Of a DNA stretch of 64,000 nucleotides, positions 35,950-45,125 are shown one piece after another. The stretch is from contig NZ_JAUMKB010000001.1 in the NCBI RefSeq assembly GCF_030519375.1, positions 434,001 to 498,000 of the forward strand. The letters are read 5' to 3'. How positions within the stretch are numbered: the stretch's first letter is position 1; every line of letters begins with the position of its first letter. This DNA comes from Mucilaginibacter tolerans. GTDB lineage: Bacteria > Bacteroidota > Bacteroidia > Sphingobacteriales > Sphingobacteriaceae. A program made the translations under genes and the position numbers. Below the pieces are notes generated by a model, which saw only the letters and a program-made list of their open reading frames with translations, was not told the DNA's origin and ran no database searches.

Positions 35950-36471
35950 TTAATGTTTTTTTATTTCCTGCTTTAACCGGTCTATTACCGCCAGCATTTT
36001 AGCTGTTATCTTTTCTTTATCCTTTAACGCGAGCTTTAAAAAGGTTTCAGCTTTATCGTAGTTCCCCTGCCGGATACTGATATTGGCTACATGCACCAGC
36101 GCGGCAATATGATCATTTAATGTTCGCAGAGGGTACTGCGAAGCTAACTCATAATGGCGTTCTGCTGCTTCATATTCATGCTTTTGCAGGCATACCGCCC
36201 CCATCATGTATTCATAAAAACCCCGGCGTTTTTTACTAAGTAGTTCAGGCTTTTTAATCTGCTTCAGCAGCTCTTCAGTTTTCCCGAAATCCTTCTGATG
36301 ATAGTATTTAGCAGCCAGCACCAAAGTTCCCTGTCTGAAATATTCAATAATGATCATGACGATCATCAGAAAGCAAAATGCAGCAAGTTGGTATATGCGC
36401 TGGTAGGTAAATAGTACCAGCATGATAAAAAATACGCTTAATACAAATATCCGGGCCTTATTGCTGAACAT
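35950..36471 (-). CDS. Membrane-anchored TPR-like protein
   Basis: A 173-residue protein with two adjacent N-terminal membrane helices (residues ~8-25 and 28-46). Tetratricopeptide-like helices follow (KYYHQKDFGKTEELLKQ, AAERHYELASQYP, IRQGNYDKAETFLKLALKD). It shares the A of TAATG with the response regulator gene, so translation is probably coupled. A role in the signalling of the neighbouring two-component pair, or in assembling heme enzymes at the membrane, is inference only. Confidence 0.78.
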   Translation of the reverse strand: MFSNKARIFVLSVFFIMLVLFTYQRIYQLAAFCFLMIVMIIIEYFRQGTLVLAAKYYHQKDFGKTEELLKQIKKPELLSKKRRGFYEYMMGAVCLQKHEYEAAERHYELASQYPLRTLNDHIAALVHVANISIRQGNYDKAETFLKLALKDKEKITAKMLAVIDRLKQEIKKH

Positions 36472-37172
36472 TAATGCTGATCTGTAAATTTATAACCTAC
36501 CCCACGAATTGAATGAAAATATACCGGGTTTTTAGGGTCAGGTTCAAAATATTTACGGAAGGTCAGGATAAAGTTATCAATGGTACGTGTTGATGGGTAA
36601 ACATCATAGTTCCAAACGGTTTCCAAAATTTGCTCACGTGATACAGCATCATTCCTGCGCTCGATCAGCAGTTTCAGCAGCATAGTTTCTTTTTTGGTCA
36701 GAGGGGTGATTGAACCGTCGCCGTTCACCAGTTCGAATGAGTTAAAGTGAATGGTTTTATCGCCGATCTTGTAGCTGTTGAACTCCTTCAGCTCTTCGCC
36801 TTTCAAACCTCTTTTTACCAGATTATTTACACGCAGGATCAGTTCCTCCAGATTAAATGGTTTGGTCAGGTAGTCATCAGCGCCCTTTTTCAGACCCGAT
36901 ATCTTATCCTCGTTGGTATTCTTTGCAGTCAGGAACATGATCGGCACCTCAGAATTTTCCAGGCGGATAGTTTCTGCGACTACAAAGCCGTCTACTTCGG
37001 GCATCATGACGTCCAGTATCACCAGGTTAAAACGCTCTTCTTTAAATTTTTGCAGCGCTTTTTTGCCATTGTTGGCGGTTGTTACTTTATAACCTTCCAG
37101 TTCGAGGTTTAATTTTATAGCTTCTAACAGATGTTCTTCATCTTCTGCTAGTAATATTCTTTTTTTATGCAT
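36471..37172 (-). CDS. OmpR-family response regulator
   Basis: A 233-residue regulator. The receiver domain has the acidic pair in LLAEDEE, phospho-acceptor Asp54 in VILDVMMPEVDG, Thr82 in LTAKN, and Lys104 in DYLTKPF. The C-terminal winged helix ends SREQILETVWNYDV...RTIDNFILTFRKYFE with the terminal GVGYKF. It overlaps the TPR gene by one base. The partner kinase lies upstream across a 133-bp repeat-bearing gap. Its placement within the heme cluster suggests control of tetrapyrrole synthesis or co-expression with it. Confidence 0.94.
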   Translation of the reverse strand: MHKKRILLAEDEEHLLEAIKLNLELEGYKVTTANNGKKALQKFKEERFNLVILDVMMPEVDGFVVAETIRLENSEVPIMFLTAKNTNEDKISGLKKGADDYLTKPFNLEELILRVNNLVKRGLKGEELKEFNSYKIGDKTIHFNSFELVNGDGSITPLTKKETMLLKLLIERRNDAVSREQILETVWNYDVYPSTRTIDNFILTFRKYFEPDPKNPVYFHSIRGVGYKFTDQH

Positions 37173-37304
37173 GTGATTAACGATTTATAACACTAATTTT
37201 TACGAATTAAGTTGAATTTCACGAATTTATTAATTTCAGTTATTTAGCATCTTTTGATGATTGATTTGCAAAATTCGTCCTAAGTTGGTGTAATTCGTGT
37301 CATC
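37173..37304. repeat. Inverted repeat of CACGAATT blocks between kinase and regulator genes
   Basis: The left half contains acgaatta and cacgaatt (37201-37227); the right half contains aaattcgt and aattcgtg (37270-37299) in inverted order. A related stretch (cgaatttcacgaaat) lies at 43410-43424 in the hemA-hemCD gap. Confidence 0.6.
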
Positions 37305-37305
37305 A

Positions 37306-38187
37306 TTATGCAAAAACAACTTCAAAAACACTTCCGGTAGGATCGTTATCCTTTACGCTGATACTGGCCTCATGCTGATTTAGCACCTCTTTTACAATAT
37401 ACAAACCTAAACCTGTGCCTTTTGTATTGCGTGTTTCCTCACTGCCTACTCTATAAAAACGATCGAAAATACGTGGCTTTTCCGCATCAGCAATACCGAT
37501 ACCGTGATCCGCTACTTCCAGAAATATCTTGCTTTCTTTTGAATACAGTTTAACATCTACCACCTCACAAGGACCTGAATATTTGATTGCATTTTCAATC
37601 AGGTTGGTAACGACAGATGTCAATGCAAACTTATCTCCAGTAATCTCAATTTTCGGTTCTATTTCCGCATTAATCAATTGCTGAGTCAGGTCACATTTAT
37701 TCAATTGTAACCGATTAACTACGTTGTCAACCAAAGCCGACAAATTGAACTGTGCCTTAGGGAAAGTGTATGACCGGTTATCGATCTTCGATGCCAGCAA
37801 CATATTCTCGACCATATCATCTAAGCGCTCAATATCCAATAAGGATTTATTAATAAAATCATGCACCTGCTGTTTGGTCAGGTCGCGTTTCTGAATAGTT
37901 TGAAGCAATAATTTGATTGATGCCAGCGGCGATTTTAACTCGTGCGTTACCGACATGAGAAAGTTCTTTTTTTGCTCATGCAAGCGACGCTCTTGCTTAA
38001 TGGATTTGTGCAGACTGATGGCCCCCACAACAAACACCAAAATAAACACACTCCCTTCACCTAATACCATATCTACACGGCGTGGCTGCGGTGTTAATAG
38101 CATGTATCCCCACCATACTAATTGAGCAATTGCATAGATGATCAGTGAATAAAAGATAACAAATGGTCGTTTCATGTCTGTTCTCAT
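37306..38187 (-). CDS. Sensor histidine kinase
   Basis: A 293-residue kinase with two N-terminal membrane helices (residues ~8-30 and 45-58) joined by a very short periplasmic loop. The HisKA box is SVTHELKSPLASIKLLL with phospho-His82. The N-box is TNLIENAIKYSG, and the G-boxes are VADHGIGIAD and GTGLGLYIVKE. With almost no external domain, it probably senses a signal in or near the membrane. It overlaps hemL by four bases (ATGA), so it is translated with it. Confidence 0.93.
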   Translation of the reverse strand: MRTDMKRPFVIFYSLIIYAIAQLVWWGYMLLTPQPRRVDMVLGEGSVFILVFVVGAISLHKSIKQERRLHEQKKNFLMSVTHELKSPLASIKLLLQTIQKRDLTKQQVHDFINKSLLDIERLDDMVENMLLASKIDNRSYTFPKAQFNLSALVDNVVNRLQLNKCDLTQQLINAEIEPKIEITGDKFALTSVVTNLIENAIKYSGPCEVVDVKLYSKESKIFLEVADHGIGIADAEKPRIFDRFYRVGSEETRNTKGTGLGLYIVKEVLNQHEASISVKDNDPTGSVFEVVFA

Positions 38188-39557
38188 TTGTCTCTGAAAA
38201 CGATGTCTAAACTATCAAATATAGCGCGTTTTGCTTTTTCCAGATCGGTTTTGTTATGCGCCGATGATATAAATCCTACTTCATATCCAGATGGGCCTAA
38301 ATAAACTCCCCTGTTCAGCAATTCGCGGTGCATTTTTTTGAATTTCTCCATACTTGCCGGATCTATTTCATCCGCTCTGCTTATCTTTTCCTGGTCAGTA
38401 AAAGCGAACCAGAATATCGATCCGATGGTGAATACTTTAAATTTATAATTCCGTGCCGTAGCAAAACGCTGTATCGACTCGGTAAATTCCTCTGTTTTAT
38501 TATTCAGGTCACGATAGAAACCCATTCTCAGCAATTCACTCAATTGTGCTATACCAGCCGCCATTGCTACCGGATTACCAGATAATGTACCTGCCTGGTA
38601 TACAGAACCTACCGGCGAAATATGATCCATAATTTCAGCCGATGAGCCATAAGCGCCTACCGGCAACCCACCTCCAATGATCTTGCCATAGGTGATAATA
38701 TCTGGTTGTATGCCATAATGTCCGGCTGCGCCTTCAAAACCCACTCTGAAACCTGAAATTACTTCATCAAATATCAGTAAAGTTCCGTTTTGAGTACAAA
38801 TTCCGCGGAGATATTGAAGATATTCCTTATCCTGCAAAAGCAGCCCGTTATTAGCGGGAATAGGTTCGATGATCACCGCTGCGATCTGATCTTTAAATTC
38901 AGCAAAAGCCTTTTGCAGGGCTTCCTGATCATTCAGTGCAACCACAATGGTTTCATCTGCAAATGATTTAGGCACACCTGCCGATGAAGTTTCACCAAAA
39001 GTAACCAGTCCCGAACCTGCCTTTACCAGTAATGAGTCTGAATGGCCATGATAGCAGCCTTCAAATTTTAAGACCTTATCGCGTTTGGTATAACCCCGTG
39101 CTAACCTGATAGCCGACATTACAGCCTCGGTACCCGAGCTTACAAAACGCAGTTTTTTTATGAATTTGTTATGTTTCAGGATCAGTTCCGCCAGTTCATT
39201 TTCCAAAGCCGTCGGCGCACCGAAGGACATCCCCTTTTGCATCACCTCAGTCACTTTCTCGCGAACCTTAGTGTTGTTATGGCCAAGAATTAATGGCCCC
39301 CATGAACCGCAGAAATCAATAAACTGGTTACCATCTGCATCCCAAACATGGCAGCCGTCGCCTTTTTCAATAAACAGGGGCGTTCCGTATACAGACCTGA
39401 AAGCTCTTACCGGCGAGTTTACCCCACCCGGGAAATAGGTCTTGGCCTTCTCATACAACTCGGCAGATTTTTCCCTGCTGATATCCGGCTTGCCCGTAGT
39501 ACTCACCGGCTCCTCACCTTCTCCTCCTGAAAATATTTTTTTTATTGAATCAAGCAT
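38184..39557 (-). CDS. hemL: Glutamate-1-semialdehyde 2,1-aminomutase
   Basis: A 457-residue PLP enzyme making 5-aminolevulinate from glutamate-1-semialdehyde. The PLP Lys292 is in IITYGKIIGGGLPVGAYG and the FPGGVNSPVRAF motif is present. The first 27 residues (through DISREK) are an extension beyond the usual 430. It is co-transcribed with the downstream kinase gene through an ATGA overlap. Upstream is hemB, with a heptamer array between. Confidence 0.96.
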   Translation of the reverse strand: MLDSIKKIFSGGEGEEPVSTTGKPDISREKSAELYEKAKTYFPGGVNSPVRAFRSVYGTPLFIEKGDGCHVWDADGNQFIDFCGSWGPLILGHNNTKVREKVTEVMQKGMSFGAPTALENELAELILKHNKFIKKLRFVSSGTEAVMSAIRLARGYTKRDKVLKFEGCYHGHSDSLLVKAGSGLVTFGETSSAGVPKSFADETIVVALNDQEALQKAFAEFKDQIAAVIIEPIPANNGLLLQDKEYLQYLRGICTQNGTLLIFDEVISGFRVGFEGAAGHYGIQPDIITYGKIIGGGLPVGAYGSSAEIMDHISPVGSVYQAGTLSGNPVAMAAGIAQLSELLRMGFYRDLNNKTEEFTESIQRFATARNYKFKVFTIGSIFWFAFTDQEKISRADEIDPASMEKFKKMHRELLNRGVYLGPSGYEVGFISSAHNKTDLEKAKRAIFDSLDIVFRDK

Positions 39558-39614
39558 TTGTTAAATTCTAATTTCTTAAAAATCTTAAACCCATTTCCTA
39601 AACTCCAAGAATTC

Positions 39615-39649
39615 CTTATTTAGAATTTAGAGTTTAGCATTTAGAGTTT
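39615..39649. repeat. 7-bp tandem array (AGAATTT-type) between hemB and hemL
   Basis: Units cttattt, agaattt, agagttt, agcattt, agagttt. It abuts the hemB stop and lies about 60 bases before the hemL start. Confidence 0.75.
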
Positions 39650-39653
39650 CACT

Positions 39654-40625
39654 CTACAGCCATTTATTCTCCAGCACCTCTTTCGCATGATACGTCAGGA
39701 TAGCTGTCGCACCTGCTCTTCTGATGCTTGTTAGTACCTCGGTAATTGCACGCTGTTCATTCAACCAGCCTTTTTGTATCGCTGCTTTTATCATGGCATA
39801 TTCGCCGCTAACATTATAAGCTGCGATTGGCAATTCGGTATTATCCTTCAATAGTTTGATTACATCAAGATAGGGCAAAGCTGGTTTTACCATTAGGAAG
39901 TCAGCACCTTCAGCCTCATCCAGGTCAGCTTCGATCAATGCCTCACGCTGATTGGCCGGGTTCATCTGGTAAGTCTTTTTATCACCAAATTTTGGCGCTG
40001 AGTTCAAAGCATCGCGGAAAGGACCGTAAAATGCACTGGCATACTTTGCCGTGTACGACATGATGGAAACATTGGTAAATCCATTGTCATCCAACACATT
40101 CCGAATATATCCAACACGGCCGTCCATCATATCAGACGGGGCAACAATATCGGCTCCGGCTTGTGCATGCACCAAAGCCATTCTGCCTAACACTTCCAGA
40201 GTTTCATCATTTAGAATCTCGCCGTTCTCAACTATACCATCGTGACCGTCGCTGCTGTACGGGTCCATCGCCACATCAGTAATCACGCAGGCTTCCGGAA
40301 AATTCTTTTTTACTTCGCTAATAGCACGAACATATAAGTTGCCATCGCGATAGCTTTCAGTTGCATGTTTATCTTTTAACGACTCATCAATATTAGGAAA
40401 CAAGTCGAAGGACTTCAAACCAAGCTTCAAACAACTTTCTACTTCGCGCAGCAGATTATCAATAGTATGACGATAAATGCCCGGCATTGATGCCACTTCA
40501 CTTTTTTGGTTATTACCGTCGATGATAAATAAAGGGAATATCAAATTGTCGGCGCTCACATGAGTTTCCTGTACCATGCGGCGAATTGCCTCATTCTTCC
40601 TGTTTCTTCTTGGTCGTTGTAACAT
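39654..40625 (-). CDS. hemB: Delta-aminolevulinic acid dehydratase (porphobilinogen synthase), Asp-type metal site
   Basis: A 323-residue HemB. Catalytic Schiff-base lysines are Lys194 (SYTAKYASAFYG) and Lys247 (LMVKPALPYLD). The metal-binding segment reads DVAMDPYSSDGHDG: the three zinc cysteines of the classical enzyme are replaced by Ala119, Asp121 and Asp129. Enzymes of this type depend on Mg or K instead of zinc. The N terminus has the HemB-typical RPRRNRKNEAIRRMVQET. A -7 promoter-like element lies about 55 bases upstream. Confidence 0.95.
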   Translation of the reverse strand: MLQRPRRNRKNEAIRRMVQETHVSADNLIFPLFIIDGNNQKSEVASMPGIYRHTIDNLLREVESCLKLGLKSFDLFPNIDESLKDKHATESYRDGNLYVRAISEVKKNFPEACVITDVAMDPYSSDGHDGIVENGEILNDETLEVLGRMALVHAQAGADIVAPSDMMDGRVGYIRNVLDDNGFTNVSIMSYTAKYASAFYGPFRDALNSAPKFGDKKTYQMNPANQREALIEADLDEAEGADFLMVKPALPYLDVIKLLKDNTELPIAAYNVSGEYAMIKAAIQKGWLNEQRAITEVLTSIRRAGATAILTYHAKEVLENKWL

Positions 40626-40680
40626 TTATCTGTAGTTGAACGTTCAACCCGGCGAAATTAACCCGCCCGATAGAAAAATC

Positions 40681-40688
40681 CAAAGTTA
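40681..40688 (-). promoter_or_regulatory. Predicted -7 element for hemB
   Basis: TAACTTTG on the minus strand fits TAnnTTTG exactly, about 55 bases upstream of the hemB ATG. No good -33 box. Confidence 0.4.
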
Positions 40689-40835
40689 TAGAAACGCAAA
40701 CAATTAATGCGGCTCTAAAGATATTAAAGGTATTTTATGGCGCAGGGATGATTTTACAGATAAAACACCAAACAGTATAAAATTGGATATATTCAAAATA
40801 TGTTTAATTCAGAATAGCCATTTATCATAATAAGT

Positions 40836-41792
40836 ATGAAAACCAACCTGTCACTTGCCTCAATCGCGTTCCTTTGTGTATTTATAATAAGCTCGTGTAA
40901 GAAAACAAATCTCGATCCTGTTACTCCTGTCACCCCGGTTGCTGAAAAAATCGTGGCCAAGGCGGAGACCGATACAACGATAAAATTGCCACAGGATTCC
41001 TTAATATTAACAGGAAAAAGCGGCAATCCGGCTGATACCGTTGTGGGTTATTTGTGGAGCCAGATTTCAGGTCCAACAGAAGCCTCTATTAAAGATGAAA
41101 GCTCATCTGCTGCGATAGCCAGGAATCTTGTTGCGGGAAAATATATTTTCCAATTCATGATCATCGATAAAAAAGGGCTTACAGCCGTAGATTCAGTGAG
41201 CGTAACGGTTATGCCTGCGCAAATAACAACACTGGATTTATCTCCGTCTAATAACTCGAGCGAAATCAATTTAGCGCTGTTGGGTACACAGGATGCCACT
41301 AACCGCGCCTCTATAGAAGAGCCGCTTGCAGCATGGACAATAAACGGCGTTCCTTTTACTACACGAAACTTATTAAAATTTGATTTAAGCAGCATTCCTG
41401 CTAATGCAACAATTGTATCGGCGGATCTTTATATGTACTCCGATACGATACCTAAAAACGGGGACTTGATCCATGCAAATTTTGGAGCAGATAATTCATT
41501 TATAGTGCAACAGGTGGCCACACAATGGGATCCGTCAACTGTCGACTGGTTTAATCAGCCGGCGGGTTTAACAGATAACCAGGTGATCGCGCCAACTACA
41601 CCGCTTCCTTTCCTGAATATGGATATTAACGTAAAGGCCATCGTAAGTTCTATGGTGAGCAATAATTCGAACTACGGGTTCAAATTGCAGCTCCAGAACG
41701 AGGTCGAGTACACCAGCAGGATATTCTGTTCAAGCAACTATGTTGACGTTTCACGGCATCCGAGACTGGTGGTTAAATATATCAAGAATTAG
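40836..41792 (+). CDS. PKD-like plus DNRLRE-domain lipoprotein
   Basis: A 318-residue lipoprotein (SSCKK, lipidated Cys near residue 21). The first domain (ADTVVGYLWSQISGP, VAGKYIFQFMIIDKKG) is a PKD/Ig-like module. The second (RNLLKFDLSSIPANATIVSADLYMYSD, WDPSTVDWFNQP, RHPRLVVKY) is a DNRLRE domain, a carbohydrate- or surface-binding beta-sandwich. It is transcribed opposite to and between hemB and hemCD, so it separates two heme-gene blocks. Likely a surface adhesion or glycan-binding protein with no obvious link to heme. Confidence 0.85.
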   Translation: MKTNLSLASIAFLCVFIISSCKKTNLDPVTPVTPVAEKIVAKAETDTTIKLPQDSLILTGKSGNPADTVVGYLWSQISGPTEASIKDESSSAAIARNLVAGKYIFQFMIIDKKGLTAVDSVSVTVMPAQITTLDLSPSNNSSEINLALLGTQDATNRASIEEPLAAWTINGVPFTTRNLLKFDLSSIPANATIVSADLYMYSDTIPKNGDLIHANFGADNSFIVQQVATQWDPSTVDWFNQPAGLTDNQVIAPTTPLPFLNMDINVKAIVSSMVSNNSNYGFKLQLQNEVEYTSRIFCSSNYVDVSRHPRLVVKYIKN

Positions 41793-41806
41793 ATTTTGGC
41801 TGGTAT

Positions 41807-43384
41807 TTAACTTAGGCCAAACACCGCCTCAGCCAGTCCAACTTCATCGGGCGAAAAAGGCAGTGTATATTTTGTACCCATCTCGTCGAATTTTTTGCCG
41901 GTTGATTTACCTATGGCAATTACTTTCTGACCGGGTTCCAGCAAATTATTTGCAAAGTAGGCATCCACATTTGATGGGCTGGTAAAAACCAGTACTTCAG
42001 CCGAGGTACCTTCTACATCCTCCTCCAGCACTGTTTCATAAACCGGCAGATCGATAATTTTAGTATCAGCTGACAACCCTTGTTGTATACTTCTCAATGA
42101 GCCTTCGGCTCCGGGGAATACTACTTTTTTACCGGTGACCAGTTTCGCAAACTCTTCGGCAACTTCTGAGGTATCGATCCCTCCGCCAACATAACTGGTG
42201 AAATAACCTTTTAAACGCAGCATTTCTTCTGAGCCTGCGCCCACTACGCCAAATTTTACATTTTTGGGGAATTGGGGCTTTAGCTGGAAGAAGTATTCAA
42301 TAGCATTTTTGCTGCTGAAAAATATCCAGTCAGCATCCTGCAAAACATGCGGCGCCAATTTGGTAATTACAGGCACGGTACGGATCAGTGAACGATCCTC
42401 TATAACAATATCATGCTTTGAAAGCGCTTTACGAAAATAGCTATGGGACGAGAGCTCGCGCGATATAAAAACAGTTTGCGGGCGTTTGCGTTTTTTATCA
42501 AACTTGGCAACTACCTTTTCAGCAAGGCCTTCAGTCGTGTTCGCTTCAAGGAATAATCTATCCGGAAATTCGTCGCCTTCATCGGCTTTAGATGTAAACA
42601 CCTGGAAAGCGCCTTCATCTTTACGGCAATAGCAGCCTAAAGGCAAATGACAGCCTCCGCCGAATAATTTTAACACCGTGCGTTCAACAGCCAACTCCTC
42701 GGCCACATCCGGATGATGCAGAGCCTGAAGCACGTTATACAAATCAGTATCATTCTCCCTGATCTGTATGGCCAGCACGCCTTGTGCAGGCGCGGGCACC
42801 AATTCAACCGGGGTTAATTCCTCTACATGAAATTCACTCAGATCGATGTTCAGCCTGGTTACACCGGCCTTGGCGATCATGATGGCGTCGTATTTTTCGT
42901 CACGCAGTTTGCCGATACGAGTAGGGACGTTACCGCGCAGATCTTCTATTTCCAGGTCGGGGCGATAGGCCAGCAACTGTGCCTTGCGGCGATTGGATGA
43001 TGTACCAACAATAGCACCGTATTTCAATGACATTTTTTGATGAACATCCACACAGTCCTTCAAGATCAGCAACAGTTCAGATGGGTCTTCCCTTTCTGAA
43101 ACTGCTGCGATGATGAGTCCCGGAGGGTTTTCGGTTGGCAGGTCCTTGTGCGAGTGCACGGCCAAATCAATCGTACCTGCCAATAGCTCTTCTTCAAGCT
43201 CTTTGGTAAAAAAGCCTTTACCTTCCAGCTTATCAAAGCTCAAATTTAGGATACGATCGCCCTGGGTTTTGATGATCTTTAGTTCAGCAGTTACGTTATG
43301 CTCTGCCAGCCTGTCTTTTACAAAATTAGCCTGCCAAAGTGCCAATTCGCTACCGCGTGTACCAATAATCAGTTTTCTGTCCAA
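41807..43384 (-). CDS. hemC: Hydroxymethylbilane synthase / uroporphyrinogen-III synthase fusion
   Basis: A 525-residue bifunctional protein. The N-terminal ~300 residues are HemC: IIGTRGSELALWQA, catalytic Asp81 in HSHKDLP, NRRKAQLLAYRP, and Cys245 in FGGGCHLPLG that carries the dipyrromethane cofactor. The remainder (from PQTVFISRELS) is HemD, with VFTSPSNVDAYFANN and AIGKSTGKKFDEMGT. HemC-HemD fusion is frequent in Bacteroidota. It couples formation of the linear tetrapyrrole directly to ring closure. Confidence 0.95.
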   Translation of the reverse strand: MDRKLIIGTRGSELALWQANFVKDRLAEHNVTAELKIIKTQGDRILNLSFDKLEGKGFFTKELEEELLAGTIDLAVHSHKDLPTENPPGLIIAAVSEREDPSELLLILKDCVDVHQKMSLKYGAIVGTSSNRRKAQLLAYRPDLEIEDLRGNVPTRIGKLRDEKYDAIMIAKAGVTRLNIDLSEFHVEELTPVELVPAPAQGVLAIQIRENDTDLYNVLQALHHPDVAEELAVERTVLKLFGGGCHLPLGCYCRKDEGAFQVFTSKADEGDEFPDRLFLEANTTEGLAEKVVAKFDKKRKRPQTVFISRELSSHSYFRKALSKHDIVIEDRSLIRTVPVITKLAPHVLQDADWIFFSSKNAIEYFFQLKPQFPKNVKFGVVGAGSEEMLRLKGYFTSYVGGGIDTSEVAEEFAKLVTGKKVVFPGAEGSLRSIQQGLSADTKIIDLPVYETVLEEDVEGTSAEVLVFTSPSNVDAYFANNLLEPGQKVIAIGKSTGKKFDEMGTKYTLPFSPDEVGLAEAVFGLS

Positions 43385-43472
43385 GTGATCGTAATAATTA
43401 TTGCGCGAATTTCACGAAATAAATTGACTTTTCCACGAACTATGGAAGGATATGAAAATTGACTGACTAAGC

Positions 43473-43500
43473 AGAAAGGCAAAAGCAGAAAGCTAAGAGG
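43473..43500. repeat. 7-bp tandem array (AGAAAGG-type) between hemA and hemCD
   Basis: Units agaaagg, caaaagc, agaaagc, taagagg. It resembles the AAAGG arrays in the ilv/leu cluster, here in the minus-strand heme cluster. Confidence 0.65.
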
Positions 43501-43571
43501 TTTCTAAAGTGATTATACACTATGCTTTGGCGTTAAGAAATTGAAAATGCTTTTAGCTTTGAGCTCAAAAA

Positions 43572-44795
43572 TCAACTATTGATGAGTATCTCTTTCGCCA
43601 TGATCATCGGTACACTGATGTACTTCTTCTCCATATAGTTGATCACTTTTTCGAGTATCTCCCGTGAGTGTTCATCCATATTTTGAACTTCATCTGCGAA
43701 AACAGTATTCAATGCATTGTACCGGATTTCTTTGATCTTTTCGGGCACTTCGCGCATGGCTACTTCAATTCGCCGTTGCTTCATCAGGGGAACAAATTCA
43801 GCTATGTTCTGCTCGATGATCTTTTCGGCATGAACCAATTCCTGGTATCGCTCCTGCAGGTTGCTTTTGGCAACTTCATTTAATGAATGCACTTCGATAA
43901 AGTTAACCGGGAACTGAGTTAATACTTCAGGTGCAGTATCATTTGGTATTGCCAGGTCGACAATGGTCTTCTTATCAGTCTCCCCATTCAACAACGATTG
44001 ATAAAGCTCCGGGGTGATGATAGGTTGTACTGCGGAAGTACAGGTAATAATTGCATCAAAACCCTTATCGTAAGTTTTCAATGCCTCGAGTTTATATGCT
44101 TCACCGCCCAGATCACCAGCAAGTTGCTGTGCTTTTGCCAGCGTACGGTTAAATACAGCAAAGTTGGTAAATTTATGTTTTTGCAAGTATTTTGAGATAC
44201 ACTGATTGGTCTCGCCTGCCCCGATAATTAATACACGGGCATTCGTACACAATTTAAGTTCTTTTAATTTACGGTAAGCGAGGGAAACGACAGAGATGGG
44301 GTTGCGGGAGATATTGGTATGGGTGTAAACTTCTTTGGCGGTTTTGACGACGGTATTCATCACCATTCGCAGATAGTCGCCGGTTAAGCCTGCTTCCTTG
44401 CATTGTTCGTACGCCTTTCGCATCTGTGGCAGTATCTCTTTTTCGCCAACCACAAGGCTTTCCAACGAGCACGAAGTACGCAACAAATGGTTCAAGGCTT
44501 CCTGATCCTCATAAATGGACGCACCTTTCATAAACACATCCATATGCTCGGTGCAAAGACCGATCTCCAGGGCTTCAACAAATTTTTGGGCAAAATCTCT
44601 ATCCACCGTTTGATGGCAGGCCATGATAAATTCAACACGGTTGCAGGTAGCCAAATAAAATATCTCTGGAATATCAAATTGAGATTTAACCCGACGGAGT
44701 TTGTCAGACAGATTTTCCTGGCAGATCACCAACTTCCCCAACTCTTTCAGTTCAATCTGTTTGTGCGTAAAAGCAATTATTTTGAGATGCTTCAA
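43572..44795 (-). CDS. hemA: Glutamyl-tRNA reductase
   Basis: About 407 residues when started at the TTG at 44795 (MKHLKIIAFTHKQIEL), which matches the family start. An ATG at 44867 would add 24 unlike residues and would overlap the best promoter. Nucleophile Cys51 lies in YLATCNRVE; the NADPH-binding motif is IIGAGETN, and SCSLESLVVGEKEILPQ is present. First enzyme of the C5 pathway and first gene of the minus-strand heme cluster. Confidence 0.95.
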   Translation of the reverse strand: MKHLKIIAFTHKQIELKELGKLVICQENLSDKLRRVKSQFDIPEIFYLATCNRVEFIMACHQTVDRDFAQKFVEALEIGLCTEHMDVFMKGASIYEDQEALNHLLRTSCSLESLVVGEKEILPQMRKAYEQCKEAGLTGDYLRMVMNTVVKTAKEVYTHTNISRNPISVVSLAYRKLKELKLCTNARVLIIGAGETNQCISKYLQKHKFTNFAVFNRTLAKAQQLAGDLGGEAYKLEALKTYDKGFDAIITCTSAVQPIITPELYQSLLNGETDKKTIVDLAIPNDTAPEVLTQFPVNFIEVHSLNEVAKSNLQERYQELVHAEKIIEQNIAEFVPLMKQRRIEVAMREVPEKIKEIRYNALNTVFADEVQNMDEHSREILEKVINYMEKKYISVPMIMAKEILINS

Positions 44796-44817
44796 TTCCG
44801 TTTCAATTTTGACCCAA

Positions 44818-44846
44818 CAAAAGTAATAGGATAAACCATTTTTCAA
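44818..44846 (-). promoter_or_regulatory. Predicted promoter of hemA
   Basis: TTG, an 18-base spacer, then TACTTTTG, matching the Bacteroidota -33/-7 pair. The predicted transcript start falls about 15 bases before the TTG codon at 44795, which supports that start over the upstream ATG at 44867. Confidence 0.6.
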
Positions 44847-45125
44847 TGTCAGTACTGTGTCAAACACATCAATTTAGAATGGTTATAAATAGCATCCTGC
44901 CGCGTTTAAATACCGATTTTCAATAATACGACAAACATTTACCAAACGTTGTATCGCCGCCTTATTAATTGATTCAAAGGACGATAAGTTAGCGCTTAAT
45001 AAGCTATAAAATTACTTTATTGCAGATTTTTTATAACCAAAGTAAAATCAAAGCAATTCTGATACATTTTTTATATTTAGCCTGACAATGGACAGACCAA
45101 CATAGCCTCCAGCCTAAACTTTTAA

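Noticed and set aside
41048..41395. Minus-strand 115-codon frame in the DNRLRE lipoprotein gene
   Set aside because: Antisense shadow of a well-supported gene.
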